64,000 nt of DNA from Microterricola gilva (GCF_004217495.1 NZ_SHLC01000001.1:2914001-2978000), one strand, 5' to 3'. Shown: positions 54,631 through 63,161, counted from the first letter of the stretch. Numbers and translations: made by a program. Notes: a model not told the origin generated them from the sequence alone.

Positions 54631-54740
54631 CTTTGCATAGCGTTACGTGGACACAATTCAGAAATCAGCAGACGTCCGTGTATCCGCCCGTGTTTGGCGC
54701 GCTGCTGAGCGATGTCGCACTCGTCTGGCAGACTCGGCCC

Positions 54741-55424
54741 ATGAGCACGACCATCGGCACACCGGGTGGCACGCCAGAGCGGCCGGCCATCTTCTTCGAC
54801 AGCCCGGAGGAGTTCCGCGCCTGGCTGGTGGCGAACCACGCCACCGCGACCGAACTCTGGATGGGGCTCTACAAGAAGCACGTGCCTGAGCGCGGACTGA
54901 CCTGGGAACAGGCGGTTCCGGAAGCCCTGTGCTTCGGCTGGATCGACTCGGTTGCGCAGCGCATCGACGACGATGCCAGGCGCCAACGCTGGACGCCGCG
55001 CAAGACTACGAGCACCTGGTCCAGCGTCAACATTGCCCTCGTCGAGAAGCTCACAGCCGAGGGGCTGATGTACCCGGCCGGCATCGCGGCGTTCGAGCGC
55101 AGGCGTGACGACCGCTCTGGCATCTACTCCCACGAGAACCCCGGGCAGGAGCTTTCGCCCGAGGCGGCGTCCCGGCTGGCCGCGAGCCCGGCGGCATCCG
55201 CCTTCTGGGAGGCGGCCACGGCGACGTACCGGCGCCAGGTCATTCACTGGGTGCTCTCCGCCAAGCAGGAGGCGACCAGGGAACGCCGCCTGACGCAGCT
55301 CATCGACGACAGCGCGGCCGGGCTGCTCGTGCCGTTCCAGCGTTACGGCGAGGTGCCGAAGTGGGCGGAGCGGGCCGCGGATGCCGCCCGCGCTGCTGGC
55401 GGCGGTGAGCCGGCCCAGCCCTGA
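54741..55424 (+). CDS. YdeI/OmpD-associated family protein
   Basis: A 227-residue soluble protein of the bacterial OB-fold/YdeI-like family. The pattern is FFDSPEEFRAWLVANHATATELWMGLYKKH, LTWEQAVPEALCFGWIDSVAQRIDDDARRQRWTPRKTTSTWSSVN and a C-terminal WVLSAKQEATRERRLTQLIDD. The family is linked to stress and peptide resistance in some bacteria, but the mechanism is unknown. The start at 54741 follows CAGACTCGGCCC with no strong ribosome binding site. Confidence 0.82.
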   Translation: MSTTIGTPGGTPERPAIFFDSPEEFRAWLVANHATATELWMGLYKKHVPERGLTWEQAVPEALCFGWIDSVAQRIDDDARRQRWTPRKTTSTWSSVNIALVEKLTAEGLMYPAGIAAFERRRDDRSGIYSHENPGQELSPEAASRLAASPAASAFWEAATATYRRQVIHWVLSAKQEATRERRLTQLIDDSAAGLLVPFQRYGEVPKWAERAADAARAAGGGEPAQP

Positions 55425-55449
55425 CCCCGCTCGACTCTGATGGCCCCGC

Positions 55450-55947
55450 TCAGCCCTGAAAATCCTCCGGGTCGACGTCATCCAGGAACTTCTTGAACTC
55501 GTCGAGAGCGTCCTCTTCGACACTGACGGTCTCCACCAGCTCGGCGGGGATCCCCGCCTCCTCCAGCACCTCGTCGGCGACGAAGAGCGGCGCCTCGGTG
55601 CGCACCGCGAGAGCCACGGAGTCCGACGGCCTGGCGTCGAGGATGAGCGGGCCGCGCGGGGTGACCAGGGTAATCTCGGCGTAGAAGGTTCCCTCGGTGA
55701 TCCGGGTCACGTCCACCCGTTCGATGTGGGCGCCGAGGGATTCGACGAGCGTCTTCATCAGGTCGTGCGTCAGCGGCCGCGGCGGCGTGTCACCGCCGAG
55801 GGCGAACAACGTCGACGTCGCCTCCTGCTCCCCGATCCAGATCGGCAGCACGCGGCCGGCGCCGGGTGCATCGCGCACCGGTTTCAGCAGGATGATGTGC
55901 TGACCCTCGGCGTCGAGGGCGACTCCGAGAACGTGAACCTTGACCAT
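55450..55947 (-). CDS. Bifunctional nuclease family (DUF151) protein
   Basis: A 165-residue protein of the BFN/DUF151 family: VLPIWIGEQEATSTLFAL, LTHDLMKTLVESLGAHIERVDVTRITEGTFYAEITL and ARPSDSVALAVRTEAPLFVADEVLEEAG. Plant BFN1-like members cut RNA and DNA, while bacterial members are mostly uncharacterised. The C-terminus is acidic (EFKKFLDDVDPEDFQG). In actinobacteria such genes often sit near MerR/FtsZ-type loci, but here the neighbours are unrelated. Confidence 0.88.
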   Translation of the reverse strand: MVKVHVLGVALDAEGQHIILLKPVRDAPGAGRVLPIWIGEQEATSTLFALGGDTPPRPLTHDLMKTLVESLGAHIERVDVTRITEGTFYAEITLVTPRGPLILDARPSDSVALAVRTEAPLFVADEVLEEAGIPAELVETVSVEEDALDEFKKFLDDVDPEDFQG

Positions 55948-56060
55948 GGCGACTCCCGTCGAGACGTCGGGCGAGACAGGGCCATAGTACGTCCGCTGAC
56001 CGCTTGACGGCCCAAAGATTCACTCGATGACGAGCAGATGCCGCCGGCTCCGGCCCGCGC

Positions 56061-56861
56061 TCAGACCCCGACGCCGAAGAACTCGAGCGCAGCCTCGCGG
56101 AACACCCGGGAGCCAGGGGCGTTGAAGTGGTGCCGCCGTGGCAGCTCGACGAACGAGCCGTTCGGGGTTGCGGCCGCCAGCGCCCGCGACTGCGCGAGGA
56201 TCGCGTCGTCGCTGCCCGTGGCGAAGAGGATCGGCTGCAGCGGGGGGTGCGTGACATCCGGGTCGGCATCACCCAGCCGCATGCCCTCGGCGAGCGCGAC
56301 GAGGGCATGCAGGTCGTTGCCATCCACGCGCTCGGAGAGGGTCACGTAGTTCTGAGTCACCGGGTCCTCGATCGGCGTGCCGTGCTCGGCGAAGGCACGG
56401 GCCTGATCGATCTGCAGCCGGGCGAGGGGCCGCCCGTCCGGGATGCCGCCGAGCACGGCCCGCTCCACCATCTCCGGGTGCGCGACGGCGAGCTGCCAGC
56501 CGACGCGCGCGCCGAGCGAGTAGCCGACGTACAGCACGCTCTCCAGCATGTAGGTGTCGAGCACGGTCACGAGGTCGTCGACGAAGGCGTCCATGCTGAA
56601 CCCCTCGGCCTCGTGCGGCTTGTCGCTCGCACCGTGGCCGCGCTGGTCGACACCGAGCACCCGGAAACCGGCCCGGGTCAGGTCGCGCACCCAGCCGGTG
56701 TTCACCCAGTTGTCGCGGCAGCTCGAGGCGAAGCCGTGCACACACAGCACGGTTGGCGCGTCGTCATCGCCCCAGAGGTAGGTGGCGATGCGCCGTCCGT
56801 CGGCCGCCATCACGAACTGCGGGCTCGGCATCTCGGTGAGGGCGGGGAAGGCAGGGCTCAT
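56061..56861 (-). CDS. Alpha/beta hydrolase
   Basis: A 266-residue alpha/beta-fold hydrolase. The oxyanion segment VLCVHGFASSCRDNW, the nucleophile elbow GYSLGARVGWQ (serine at about residue 120) and a C-terminal histidine in RRHHFNAPGSR form a plausible triad. FRVLGVDQRGHGASDKPHEAEGFSM is typical of epoxide-hydrolase/esterase relatives. An ATG at 56861 gives better spacing than 56870. The substrate is unknown. Confidence 0.85.
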   Translation of the reverse strand: MSPAFPALTEMPSPQFVMAADGRRIATYLWGDDDAPTVLCVHGFASSCRDNWVNTGWVRDLTRAGFRVLGVDQRGHGASDKPHEAEGFSMDAFVDDLVTVLDTYMLESVLYVGYSLGARVGWQLAVAHPEMVERAVLGGIPDGRPLARLQIDQARAFAEHGTPIEDPVTQNYVTLSERVDGNDLHALVALAEGMRLGDADPDVTHPPLQPILFATGSDDAILAQSRALAAATPNGSFVELPRRHHFNAPGSRVFREAALEFFGVGV

Positions 56862-56927
56862 GCCTGCCATTCTCCCGCGCCGATGGCCGAGTCGGCGAGA
56901 AACGCGCCCATCACGGCGACCGCAGGG

Positions 56928-57239
56928 CTAGGAAAGCCGCATCCGGAGCGCGGCAACGAGCTGCTCCCGGCTGGGCGCACCCTCGAGCGCGAGCTCGCCG
57001 GGATACACGCGGCAGGCCAGCTCGGCGGTGCGCCCGTCAGACGGGAAGGCGTCGCTGCCGTCGATGAGGATCGTCGGCGAGCCGGCGAACGCCCAGCGGG
57101 CGGCGTCCGCACTCGAGCGCAGAACGTGGCTGTGTAGCTCGACCTTGCTGAGCCCGAGCGCCTGGATCGCCTCCTGCACCCTGGCCAGCGCTGTGTCGCC
57201 ATTCGGGCAGTCAGCGATGCTGAGCACGTCGATCTTCAT
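56928..57239 (-). CDS. Thioredoxin-like small protein
   Basis: A 103-residue protein with a thioredoxin-like fold. MKIDVLSIADCPN carries one cysteine at the position of the CxxC motif (C11), and AFAGSPTILIDGSDAFP contains the cis-proline strand. A second cysteine (C76, ELACRVY) is further on. The missing resolving cysteine means it is not a classical disulfide reductase. It could be a thiol sensor or a metal-binding relative. Confidence 0.72.
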   Translation of the reverse strand: MKIDVLSIADCPNGDTALARVQEAIQALGLSKVELHSHVLRSSADAARWAFAGSPTILIDGSDAFPSDGRTAELACRVYPGELALEGAPSREQLVAALRMRLS

Positions 57240-57280
57240 ACCCTCATTCTCCCCCGGCGAGCGCCGGAGCGGCCTCGCGC

Positions 57281-58675
57281 CTACAGCGTCGGCCACCAGG
57301 CGGGATCGGTCCACAGCGCGAGCTCCTGTTCGAGCGCGGCCCCCACCCGGAACACCGCGGTGTCGTCGTAGCTGCGCCCCACGATCTGCACGCCGGTCGG
57401 CACGCCGTTCGGAGCGATGCCAGAGGGAACGGCCAGCACGGGCACCCGCCCGATCACGTTGAACGGCAAGGTCATCAGCTTCGAGAACACGGCCTCACTG
57501 TCGGTGCATGGCTCGTCAGCGGCGAGTCCGGCGGTGGCGATCGTCGGGCAAATCAACACGTCGTACCCGGTCATGAGCTCGGCGAACGGGCGGTAGAAGG
57601 CGGATTCGGCGACCAGTCCGCTCACATAGTCGCCTGCCGCAGCGGCCTCGGCGGCGAAGGCGCGGGTGTACGGCATCAGCTGCGCGACACGCTCCGCAAC
57701 ACCATCGGCGATGCTCTCGATGAACGGCCCCATCACGGCACCGAAGTGCGGCCAGGCCGTCGTCAACACCCGCTGGGGTCCCCACGGCAGCGTGACCTCG
57801 TCGACGATCGCGCCGGCGGCGGTCAGCGCTGCCGCGACGAAACGCGTGTTCGCCTCGACCGCGGGATCGACGTCATAGCCGCCGAGATCGATGCAGAGCG
57901 CGACGCGGATGCCGCGCAGCGAGCCGACCGCGCCGGAGACCGCCGCGATCTCGCGCAGGGACGCGGCATCGCCGACCCACGGACCCGAGATCACGTTCTG
58001 CAGCAGGGCGACATCCGCCACGCTGCGCCCCATCGGGCCGTCGGCGCAATAGGTGTCCGAGTTGAACGGGGCCATGCCAGGCACGCGGCCGAACGGCGGC
58101 TTGAATCCGACAACGCCGCAGAACGATGCGGGGATGCGGATGGATCCGCCGATGTCGGACCCGGTCGCCAGCAGCGTGGACCCTGCCGCGAGGACCGCGC
58201 CCGAGCCGCCCGAGGAGCCGCCGGGCGTGAAGTCGGGGTTCCAGGGGTTGCGCGTGATCCCCCACAGCTTCGAGTGGGTCACGGGTGCGCAGCTATACTC
58301 CGGCGTCGTGGTGCGGCCGTGGATGACCGCGCCGGCCTCCTGGATGCGCTCCACGATCGGGTGCGTCTCCTCGGCGATGGTTCCTTTCTCGAGCAGGCTT
58401 CCCTCTTCGAGCAGGTGACCGGCGATGGGCTGCTCCTCCTTCAGCATCAACGGGATGCCCTCGAGTGCGCCGACACGCTCCCCCGCGGCGAATCGCGCCT
58501 CGGAGGCGGCGGCTGCGGCGCGGGCGCTGTCGATCCACTGCTCGGTGACCGCGTTGATCGTCGGCTCGGTTGCGGCGGTGCGGGCGATCACCGATTCGAG
58601 CAGTTCGACCGGGGAGAGCTCCCGCCGCCGGAACTGCTCTGACGCTTCGGTGGCCGTGAGCCGGTAGAGATCCAT
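57281..58675 (-). CDS. Amidase-signature hydrolase
   Basis: A 464-residue amidase. The Ser-cisSer-Lys triad is visible as K79 (GIPLMLKEEQP), the GGSSGGS loop at 152-158 and nucleophile S178 (GSDIGGSIRIPASFCG). Members hydrolyse carboxamides, for example indole-acetamide or aliphatic amides. AAAGG lies 10 nt upstream of the ATG at 58675. A 19-bp perfect palindrome separates it from a divergent TetR gene, so expression is probably substrate-induced. Confidence 0.92.
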   Translation of the reverse strand: MDLYRLTATEASEQFRRRELSPVELLESVIARTAATEPTINAVTEQWIDSARAAAAASEARFAAGERVGALEGIPLMLKEEQPIAGHLLEEGSLLEKGTIAEETHPIVERIQEAGAVIHGRTTTPEYSCAPVTHSKLWGITRNPWNPDFTPGGSSGGSGAVLAAGSTLLATGSDIGGSIRIPASFCGVVGFKPPFGRVPGMAPFNSDTYCADGPMGRSVADVALLQNVISGPWVGDAASLREIAAVSGAVGSLRGIRVALCIDLGGYDVDPAVEANTRFVAAALTAAGAIVDEVTLPWGPQRVLTTAWPHFGAVMGPFIESIADGVAERVAQLMPYTRAFAAEAAAAGDYVSGLVAESAFYRPFAELMTGYDVLICPTIATAGLAADEPCTDSEAVFSKLMTLPFNVIGRVPVLAVPSGIAPNGVPTGVQIVGRSYDDTAVFRVGAALEQELALWTDPAWWPTL

Positions 58676-58695
58676 GGAGATGGTGCCTTTCGATT

Positions 58696-58714
58696 GTCCG
58701 TACACTGTACGGAC
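58696..58714. promoter_or_regulatory. TetR operator between amidase and its regulator
   Basis: GTCCGTACACTGTACGGAC is an inverted repeat with perfect 9-bp arms around one central base, 15 bp upstream of the tetR ATG and 20 bp upstream of the amidase ATG. A GATACT -10-like box follows on the plus strand (58715-58720), 9 nt before the tetR start. Confidence 0.8.
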
Positions 58715-58729
58715 GATACTGTTGCCATC

Positions 58730-59368
58730 ATGGCGCCACGTCAAGAGCTTTCGCAAAAGAACCGGAACAAGCTGAGCAGGCGCGACCTGACGACGGCCGC
58801 GATCGCCCTGATCGAGCGTGAGGGTCTCGACGCCTTGAGCATGCGACGCCTGGCCACCGAACTCGAGTGCGCCCCGATGAGCCTGTACACCCACGTGCGC
58901 AGCAGGGACGACCTGATCGACGCGGTCGTTGAGCACCTGATCGAACAACTCGCGCCACCGGAGTGGAGCGGCGAGAGCTGGCAGCAGGTCACCCGGCGCA
59001 CCCTGGAGGCTTACCGCGACCTGGCCGTTCAGATGCCGAACAGCTTCGAACTGCTCGCGCTCGCACCCTACGACTCCTCCCCCGTCGCACCGCACCTGAG
59101 CCGCACCGTGGCGAGCTTCGAGCAGGCCGGGCTCACGCCGGAGCAGGCGCGACAGATTCTCGGAATCCTGGACGGCTACGCCACCGGCTTCCTCATCGTC
59201 TGGGCCCGCAGCAGCACGCGGGGCCGCTCGGATGAGTACGCCGCGACGGCGCCGGGCATCGCCGGGCTCCGCGACCTCGAGATGTTCGACCGGGGCCTGG
59301 ATGCCCTGATCGCCGGCCTCGACCTGACGCTCGTGCGCGGCACGGACGGCGGAGAGGTGCTTGCCTAG
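58730..59368 (+). CDS. TetR-family regulator with TetR_C-like C-terminus
   Basis: A 212-residue repressor. The helix-turn-helix LTTAAIALIEREGLDALSMRRLATELECAPMSLYTHVRSRDDLIDAVV (about 20-67) is followed by the tetracycline-repressor-like C-terminal region (YRDLAVQMPNSFELLALAPYDSSP, LTPEQARQILGILDGYATGFLI). The start is 9 nt after a -10-like GATACT and lacks a ribosome binding site, so it may be leaderless. The 19-bp palindrome makes it the amidase regulator by inference. Confidence 0.9.
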   Translation: MAPRQELSQKNRNKLSRRDLTTAAIALIEREGLDALSMRRLATELECAPMSLYTHVRSRDDLIDAVVEHLIEQLAPPEWSGESWQQVTRRTLEAYRDLAVQMPNSFELLALAPYDSSPVAPHLSRTVASFEQAGLTPEQARQILGILDGYATGFLIVWARSSTRGRSDEYAATAPGIAGLRDLEMFDRGLDALIAGLDLTLVRGTDGGEVLA

Positions 59369-60129
59369 ACGCCCGTCGCGTACGTGATCGGCAGGCCACC
59401 CGCCGCAAGCAGCTCCAGCGCCTGCGAGTTGCGCGGCGCATCGGTGATCAACCCGGCGATCTCGGGGGCACGGAGCACGACGAAGCGGGACGCCGTGCCG
59501 ATCTTGTCGGCATCGGCGAGCACATAGGTGTCTGCGGCGTGACGCGCGAGCGCGCGCTTCATCGCGGCCTCGTCTGCGTCATCCGTCGTGAAGCCCGTCT
59601 CGGAGTGAACCCCGGTCACACCGACGAAGAACAGATCGGCGTTGACCTGCGCGGCGGCCTCCACGGCTGCGGCGCCGCAGGTGACGGCGGAGTGCTTGAA
59701 GAGCCGGCCTCCGAGCATGAACACCTCGACGTTCGGGTGCGCGAGGAGGGCGACGGCGATGGTCGGGCTGTGCGTGACGACCGTCAGTGCCAGCTCGCGA
59801 TCGAGCTCGCGAACGAGCTCCAGCGTCGTGGTTCCGCCGTCGAGGATGACGGTCTGGCCCGGCCGGATCAGCGCGGCGGCAGCCCGGGCCACGGACTGCT
59901 TGCCGCCGACGTTCAGCTCCGTGCGGGTGCCGTAGTCGGCGATCGCGGCGGAGATCGGCAGGGCCCCGCCGTACACGCGCTGGCACTTTCCCGCCGCGGC
60001 GAGCTCGCGCAGATCGCGGCGGATGCTGTCCTCCGAGAGGCGGAGCTCGGCGGCGACATCCTTGGCAACAACCTTGCCCTCTGAACGAAGCTTCTCCAGC
60101 AGGTACTCGTGCCGTTCAGCTGCAAGCAT
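59365..60129 (-). CDS. DeoR-family transcriptional regulator
   Basis: A 254-residue repressor. The DeoR helix-turn-helix is at about 20-45 (VVAKDVAAELRLSEDSIRRDLRELAAAGKCQRVYGGA). The sugar-phosphate-binding DeoRC domain has ILDGGTTTLELVREL (about 95-109), VTHSPTIAVALLAHPNVEVFMLGG, and DLFFVGVTGVHSETGF. Its ligand is probably a phosphorylated sugar. It is divergent from a DUF4406 gene with an AACGT inverted repeat between them. Confidence 0.9.
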   Translation of the reverse strand: MLAAERHEYLLEKLRSEGKVVAKDVAAELRLSEDSIRRDLRELAAAGKCQRVYGGALPISAAIADYGTRTELNVGGKQSVARAAAALIRPGQTVILDGGTTTLELVRELDRELALTVVTHSPTIAVALLAHPNVEVFMLGGRLFKHSAVTCGAAAVEAAAQVNADLFFVGVTGVHSETGFTTDDADEAAMKRALARHAADTYVLADADKIGTASRFVVLRAPEIAGLITDAPRNSQALELLAAGGLPITYATGV

Positions 60130-60150
60130 TCGCGTTTCTCCTTGTTTTTT

Positions 60151-60166
60151 AACGTTTATGCACGTT
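60151..60166. promoter_or_regulatory. Possible DeoR operator
   Basis: AACGT-N6-ACGTT (60151-60166) is a 5-bp inverted repeat between the deoR-type gene (start 60129) and the DUF4406 gene (start 60178). The arms are short. Confidence 0.45.
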
Positions 60167-60177
60167 ACCATGCGAGC

Positions 60178-60558
60178 ATGACGACACCACTGCTCATTCT
60201 TATCGCAGGCCCCTACCGTTCGGGAACCGGGGACGACCCCGCTCTGTTGGCCGCCAACCTGGCGCAGCTCGAACGGGCGGCGTGGCCGATCTTCCAGGCC
60301 GGGCACATCCCGATGATCGGCGAGTGGGTGGCCCTGCCCGTGCTCCGCGGCGCAGGCGGGACGAGCGTGGCCGATCCGGTTGCGGCCGACATCATGTACC
60401 CGACCGCCGACCGCCTGCTCCAGCACTGCGACGCCGTGCTGCGCCTGCCAGGCACCTCGGCCGGTGCGGATCAGGATGTCGCCATCGCGGAGCGGCGCGG
60501 CATCCCCGTCTACTTCTCGCTCGAGGAGGTGCCTGGCTTCCAGCCTCAGCCCGTGTAG
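60178..60558 (+). CDS. DUF4406-family / nucleoside deoxyribosyltransferase-like protein
   Basis: A 126-residue protein. It begins PLLILIAGPYRSGTGDD, then has FQAGHIPMIGEWVALPV and ends LPGTSAGADQDVAIAERRGIPVYFS. This is the DUF4406 pattern, which shares the nucleoside 2-deoxyribosyltransferase fold, but the catalytic Asp/Glu pair is not certain. Its pairing with a DeoR regulator fits nucleotide or sugar metabolism without proving it. Confidence 0.78.
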   Translation: MTTPLLILIAGPYRSGTGDDPALLAANLAQLERAAWPIFQAGHIPMIGEWVALPVLRGAGGTSVADPVAADIMYPTADRLLQHCDAVLRLPGTSAGADQDVAIAERRGIPVYFSLEEVPGFQPQPV

Positions 60559-60617
60559 CGGCGGTCGACGGAGGGGCTGCTCGTCGCGCCGATCAGCGGC
60601 GGCAATAGAGTGGCGTG

Positions 60618-61141
60618 ATGAACGCTGCCTCCGTGCGCCGGGCAGTCCCCGACGACGCCCCCGCGGTCCTTGGCTTGTTCGACGAAGCGATCGCATGGTT
60701 CGTGCAGATCGGAAACACCGACCAGTGGGGCACCGAGCCGTTCTCGGGCCAGCCCTGTGGGTGGAGCGCATCTCGGAGTGGTGCGCCGCGCCGGACAGCT
60801 GGGTGGCGACGCATGCCGAGCTCGGCGTGTGTGGCGCACTCGTGCTCGGCGAGGCTTCGAGCTACGTGCCCGCGGCGACCGAACCGGAGCTCTACGTGCG
60901 CTCGCTCATTGGCTCACGCGACCCGCGCGCGAAGGGCGCCGGCCGACGCCTGCTCGCCCTCGCGGACGAGCGCGCCGCGGCATCCGGCGTCACTCTCCTG
61001 CGGGTGGATTGCTACGCGGGCGGCACGGGCGATCTCATCGCCTTCTACGAGTCGTGCGGGTACACCCGCGCCGAGACGTTCGCGGTCGAAAAGCAGCCTC
61101 AGGACTGGCCGGGCCAGGTGCTCGCCCGCAGGCTCGACTGA
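60618..61141 (+). pseudogene. GNAT acetyltransferase split by a frameshift
   Basis: The first part (MNAASVRRAVPDDAPAVLGL to EPFSGQP) and the second part (LWVERISEWCAAPDSWV, ELGVCGALVLGEASSYVPAA, RDPRAKGAGRRLLALADERAAASG, FYESCGYTRAETFAVEKQ) together make one GNAT-family protein. They lie in different frames joined at a CCC run at 60753-60755, where one base appears missing. The acetyl-CoA loop AKGAGRRLL is in the second frame. The cause could be real decay, a sequencing error or programmed slippage. Confidence 0.8.
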
Positions 61142-61164
61142 GCATCGACTCAGCTCGACTCAGC

Positions 61165-61500
61165 TCACGCAACATCGACGAACGCCGAATCCGGGGCGGC
61201 GGTGCCCCAGGCGTTCATCGCGTCCAGCACCGCGCGCAGCTCGTGGCCGAGCGGCGTCAACTCGTAGACCACCCGCGGCGGGATCTCTGCGTAGACCGTT
61301 CGCGTGACGATGCCGTGTTCCTCGAAGCGCCGCAGCCGGCTGGTCAGGGTGTGCGCGCTGATGCCGGGGAGCGCCGTGCGGAGTTCGGTGAAGCGATGCG
61401 GGCCGTGCAGCAGCTCCCGCACGATGAGCGTTGCCCAGGCTCCGTCGAAGAGCGTCAGGAAGCGGGCGACACCGCATTCCGGCACGAGATCCTTCTCCAC
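61165..61500 (-). CDS. HxlR-type winged-helix regulator
   Basis: A 111-residue protein with the HxlR signature: CGVARFLTLFDGAWATLIVRELLHGPHRFTELRTALPGISAHTLTSRLRRFEEHGIVTRTVYAEIPPRVVYELT. A single Cys near the N-terminus (C9) is at the position used for redox sensing in some relatives. The GTG at 61500 follows GGAGGAAG. It is divergent from the NmrA-like gene with an AGTGCA operator between them. Confidence 0.9.
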   Translation of the reverse strand: MEKDLVPECGVARFLTLFDGAWATLIVRELLHGPHRFTELRTALPGISAHTLTSRLRRFEEHGIVTRTVYAEIPPRVVYELTPLGHELRAVLDAMNAWGTAAPDSAFVDVA

Positions 61501-61519
61501 GACTTCCTCCGAGTTCCCT

Positions 61520-61558
61520 TTAGTGCAGTTGACGTAACCAGTGCATCCTATGCACTAA
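61520..61558. promoter_or_regulatory. HxlR operator with nested inverted repeats
   Basis: TTAGTGCA (61520-61527) and TGCACTAA (61551-61558) form one inverted pair. AGTGCAT-CCT-ATGCACT (61540-61556) forms a second with perfect 7-bp arms. The 8 to 26 bp upstream of the NmrA-like start is occupied by the second pair. Confidence 0.72.
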
Positions 61559-61565
61559 TGGACGA

Positions 61566-62432
61566 ATGGTTTACATCGTGCATGGCGCCACCGGCGCCCA
61601 AGGTTCCCCCGTTCTCTCCTCCCTCCTTGCCGCCGGCAAGGAGGCGACCGCCGCGGTCCGCACCCCCGCTGGCCTGCCGACCGGCGCCGGAGCGGTGACC
61701 GTCGACTTCGCTGACGCCGCGTCCCTCGCCGATGCCTACCGCGGCTCGGAGGGCGTGTTCGTGCACCTCCCGCTCGGTGCCCCCGATCAGCTGGCCGGCT
61801 TCGCTGCATCCGTCGTCGAGGCCATCGGTCAGGCGCGCCCCGCTCGCGTCGTCATCTCCACCAGCGGTCAGATCGTCGACGATCCGGAGTCGCCCCTGCA
61901 GGCCGCCGACGACAGCGCGATCATGACGCTCATCCGCGGCGTCGAGGCCACAGGTGTGCCGTTCGCGGTCGTCGCCCCGCGCCTGTACCTCGAGAACCTG
62001 CTGCTGCCCATGGTCGCCGGACCCGCCGCCGAGGACGGCGTGCTGCGCTACCCGCTGCGCGCCGACTACCCCGTCTCGTGGAGCTCTCACCTGGACGTCG
62101 CGGCCACCGTCGTGCGCCTGCTCACCGGCCCCGCCCTCGAGGGCACCGTCGCCGTCGGCCACCACCCTGCGCTCACCGGCGCCGATCTCGCCGCCGGCTT
62201 CGCCGCCCACATGGGCCGCGACGTCCGCTTCGAGGCACTCTCCCCCGCCGAGTTCGGCGTGCTCATCACGCCGCTGTTCGGTGCGGATGCCTCGGCGCCG
62301 GTCGTCGGCCTCTACGAGGCACTCGGCGCTCAGGATGGCAACACGATCGACGCCGCCAACAGCGCCCAGCAGCTCCTCGAGCTGCAGCCGCGCTCGGTCT
62401 CGGCATGGCTCGCCGAGGTCAGCGCCGCGTAG
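61566..62432 (+). CDS. NmrA-like / atypical SDR NAD(P)-binding protein
   Basis: A 288-residue Rossmann protein of the NmrA/quinone-reductase-2-like branch. It begins MVYIVHGATGAQGSPVLSSLLAAGKEATAAVR (glycine motif at 7-13), followed by YRGSEGVFVHLPLG and VVISTSGQIVDD. The catalytic YxxxK of classical SDRs is not evident. Members sense or reduce NADP(H)-linked quinones. It has a divergent HxlR regulator, a common pairing for redox response. A hairpin follows the stop. Confidence 0.87.
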   Translation: MVYIVHGATGAQGSPVLSSLLAAGKEATAAVRTPAGLPTGAGAVTVDFADAASLADAYRGSEGVFVHLPLGAPDQLAGFAASVVEAIGQARPARVVISTSGQIVDDPESPLQAADDSAIMTLIRGVEATGVPFAVVAPRLYLENLLLPMVAGPAAEDGVLRYPLRADYPVSWSSHLDVAATVVRLLTGPALEGTVAVGHHPALTGADLAAGFAAHMGRDVRFEALSPAEFGVLITPLFGADASAPVVGLYEALGAQDGNTIDAANSAQQLLELQPRSVSAWLAEVSAA

Positions 62433-62436
62433 CTCG

Positions 62437-62490
62437 CGCGAAAGCGAGTGCCCCGGGGATCAGCTCCCCGGGGCACTTGCGCTTTCTCGC
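62437..62490. terminator. Bidirectional hairpin terminator
   Basis: AAAGCGAGTGCCCCGGGGA (62441-62459) pairs with TCCCCGGGGCACTTGCGCTTT (62465-62485) apart from a 2-nt bulge, and the flanks extend the stem. It sits between convergent genes ending at 62432 and 62494. Confidence 0.82.
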
Positions 62491-62493
62491 CAC

Positions 62494-62727
62494 TCAGCGG
62501 CGCGTCTTCCGTCCCCGCCGAACCCACAGCACGCTCGCAATCGAACCACCGAAGGCAATCGTGAGGGCAACCCCGGCAATCACGAGATAGCGGATCTCGG
62601 ATGCCGGGCTGTACGGGTACGTGTCAGCCCAGTCGAGCCCCAGTCGCACGACGACCGCGCCGAGCAGCCAAGCCGCGAGGATCCCGAGCACGAGCACGAC
62701 CCAGCGGCGTGGGGTGCGAGAAGTCAT
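62494..62727 (-). CDS. Small two-helix membrane protein
   Basis: A 77-residue protein with two membrane helices (RRWVVLVLGILAAWLLGAVVV and IRYLVIAGVALTIAFGGSIASVLWV) and a basic C-terminus (RRGRKTRR). No family is recognised. The start context ATGGAGGCATGAC has GGAGG only 1 nt before the ATG, the same 14-mer as at the PPOX gene (24352). Confidence 0.6.
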   Translation of the reverse strand: MTSRTPRRWVVLVLGILAAWLLGAVVVRLGLDWADTYPYSPASEIRYLVIAGVALTIAFGGSIASVLWVRRGRKTRR

Positions 62728-63161
62728 GCCTCCATTCTGTATCAGCGGCAGCGATGTCGCCGTGCCGGCAGCGCGTGGGAACACGAGCTCGGTGCCTCAC
62801 AGGGCGGGTCCACGAGCGAGCCAGCAATCACGAGCGGCGTCTGGAAACGGCGTTCCGCGTCTGCGGTCACAACCGCGCGCATCTGGCGGCCCCGCAGCCG
62901 ATCCCTACACCGCCGGGGGGCCACCACAATGCGCACATACGGAGGGGCCGTGCCACAGACCCGATCTGTGACGGCGGGTTCTCCGTGCCTCTATGGAACC
63001 GCGGATGCCGAGCTCGAAGCCGTGGATACGGCACATCTCAGTGCGCCAACTGCCGATCTCAGTGCGAGCACTTGCGCTTCGGTGTGGATCGCTCAGCGGC
63101 TTTGCGTGTCCCAGAACGGCGCGGCACGAGGTCACGTGCTCGCCCGGCAGAGATGGCGGAG
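62728..63161. other. Intergenic stretch, possible gene remnant
   Basis: This 434-bp stretch has no convincing gene. An ATG at 62929 opens a 78-residue frame (MRTYGGAVPQTRSVTAG at the start, VLARQRWRS at the end, stop 63165) without a ribosome binding site at proper spacing. An 11-bp direct repeat ATCTCAGTGCG occurs at 63035-63045 and 63056-63066. The region may hold regulatory sequence for an upstream gene or be decayed coding sequence. Confidence 0.4.
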
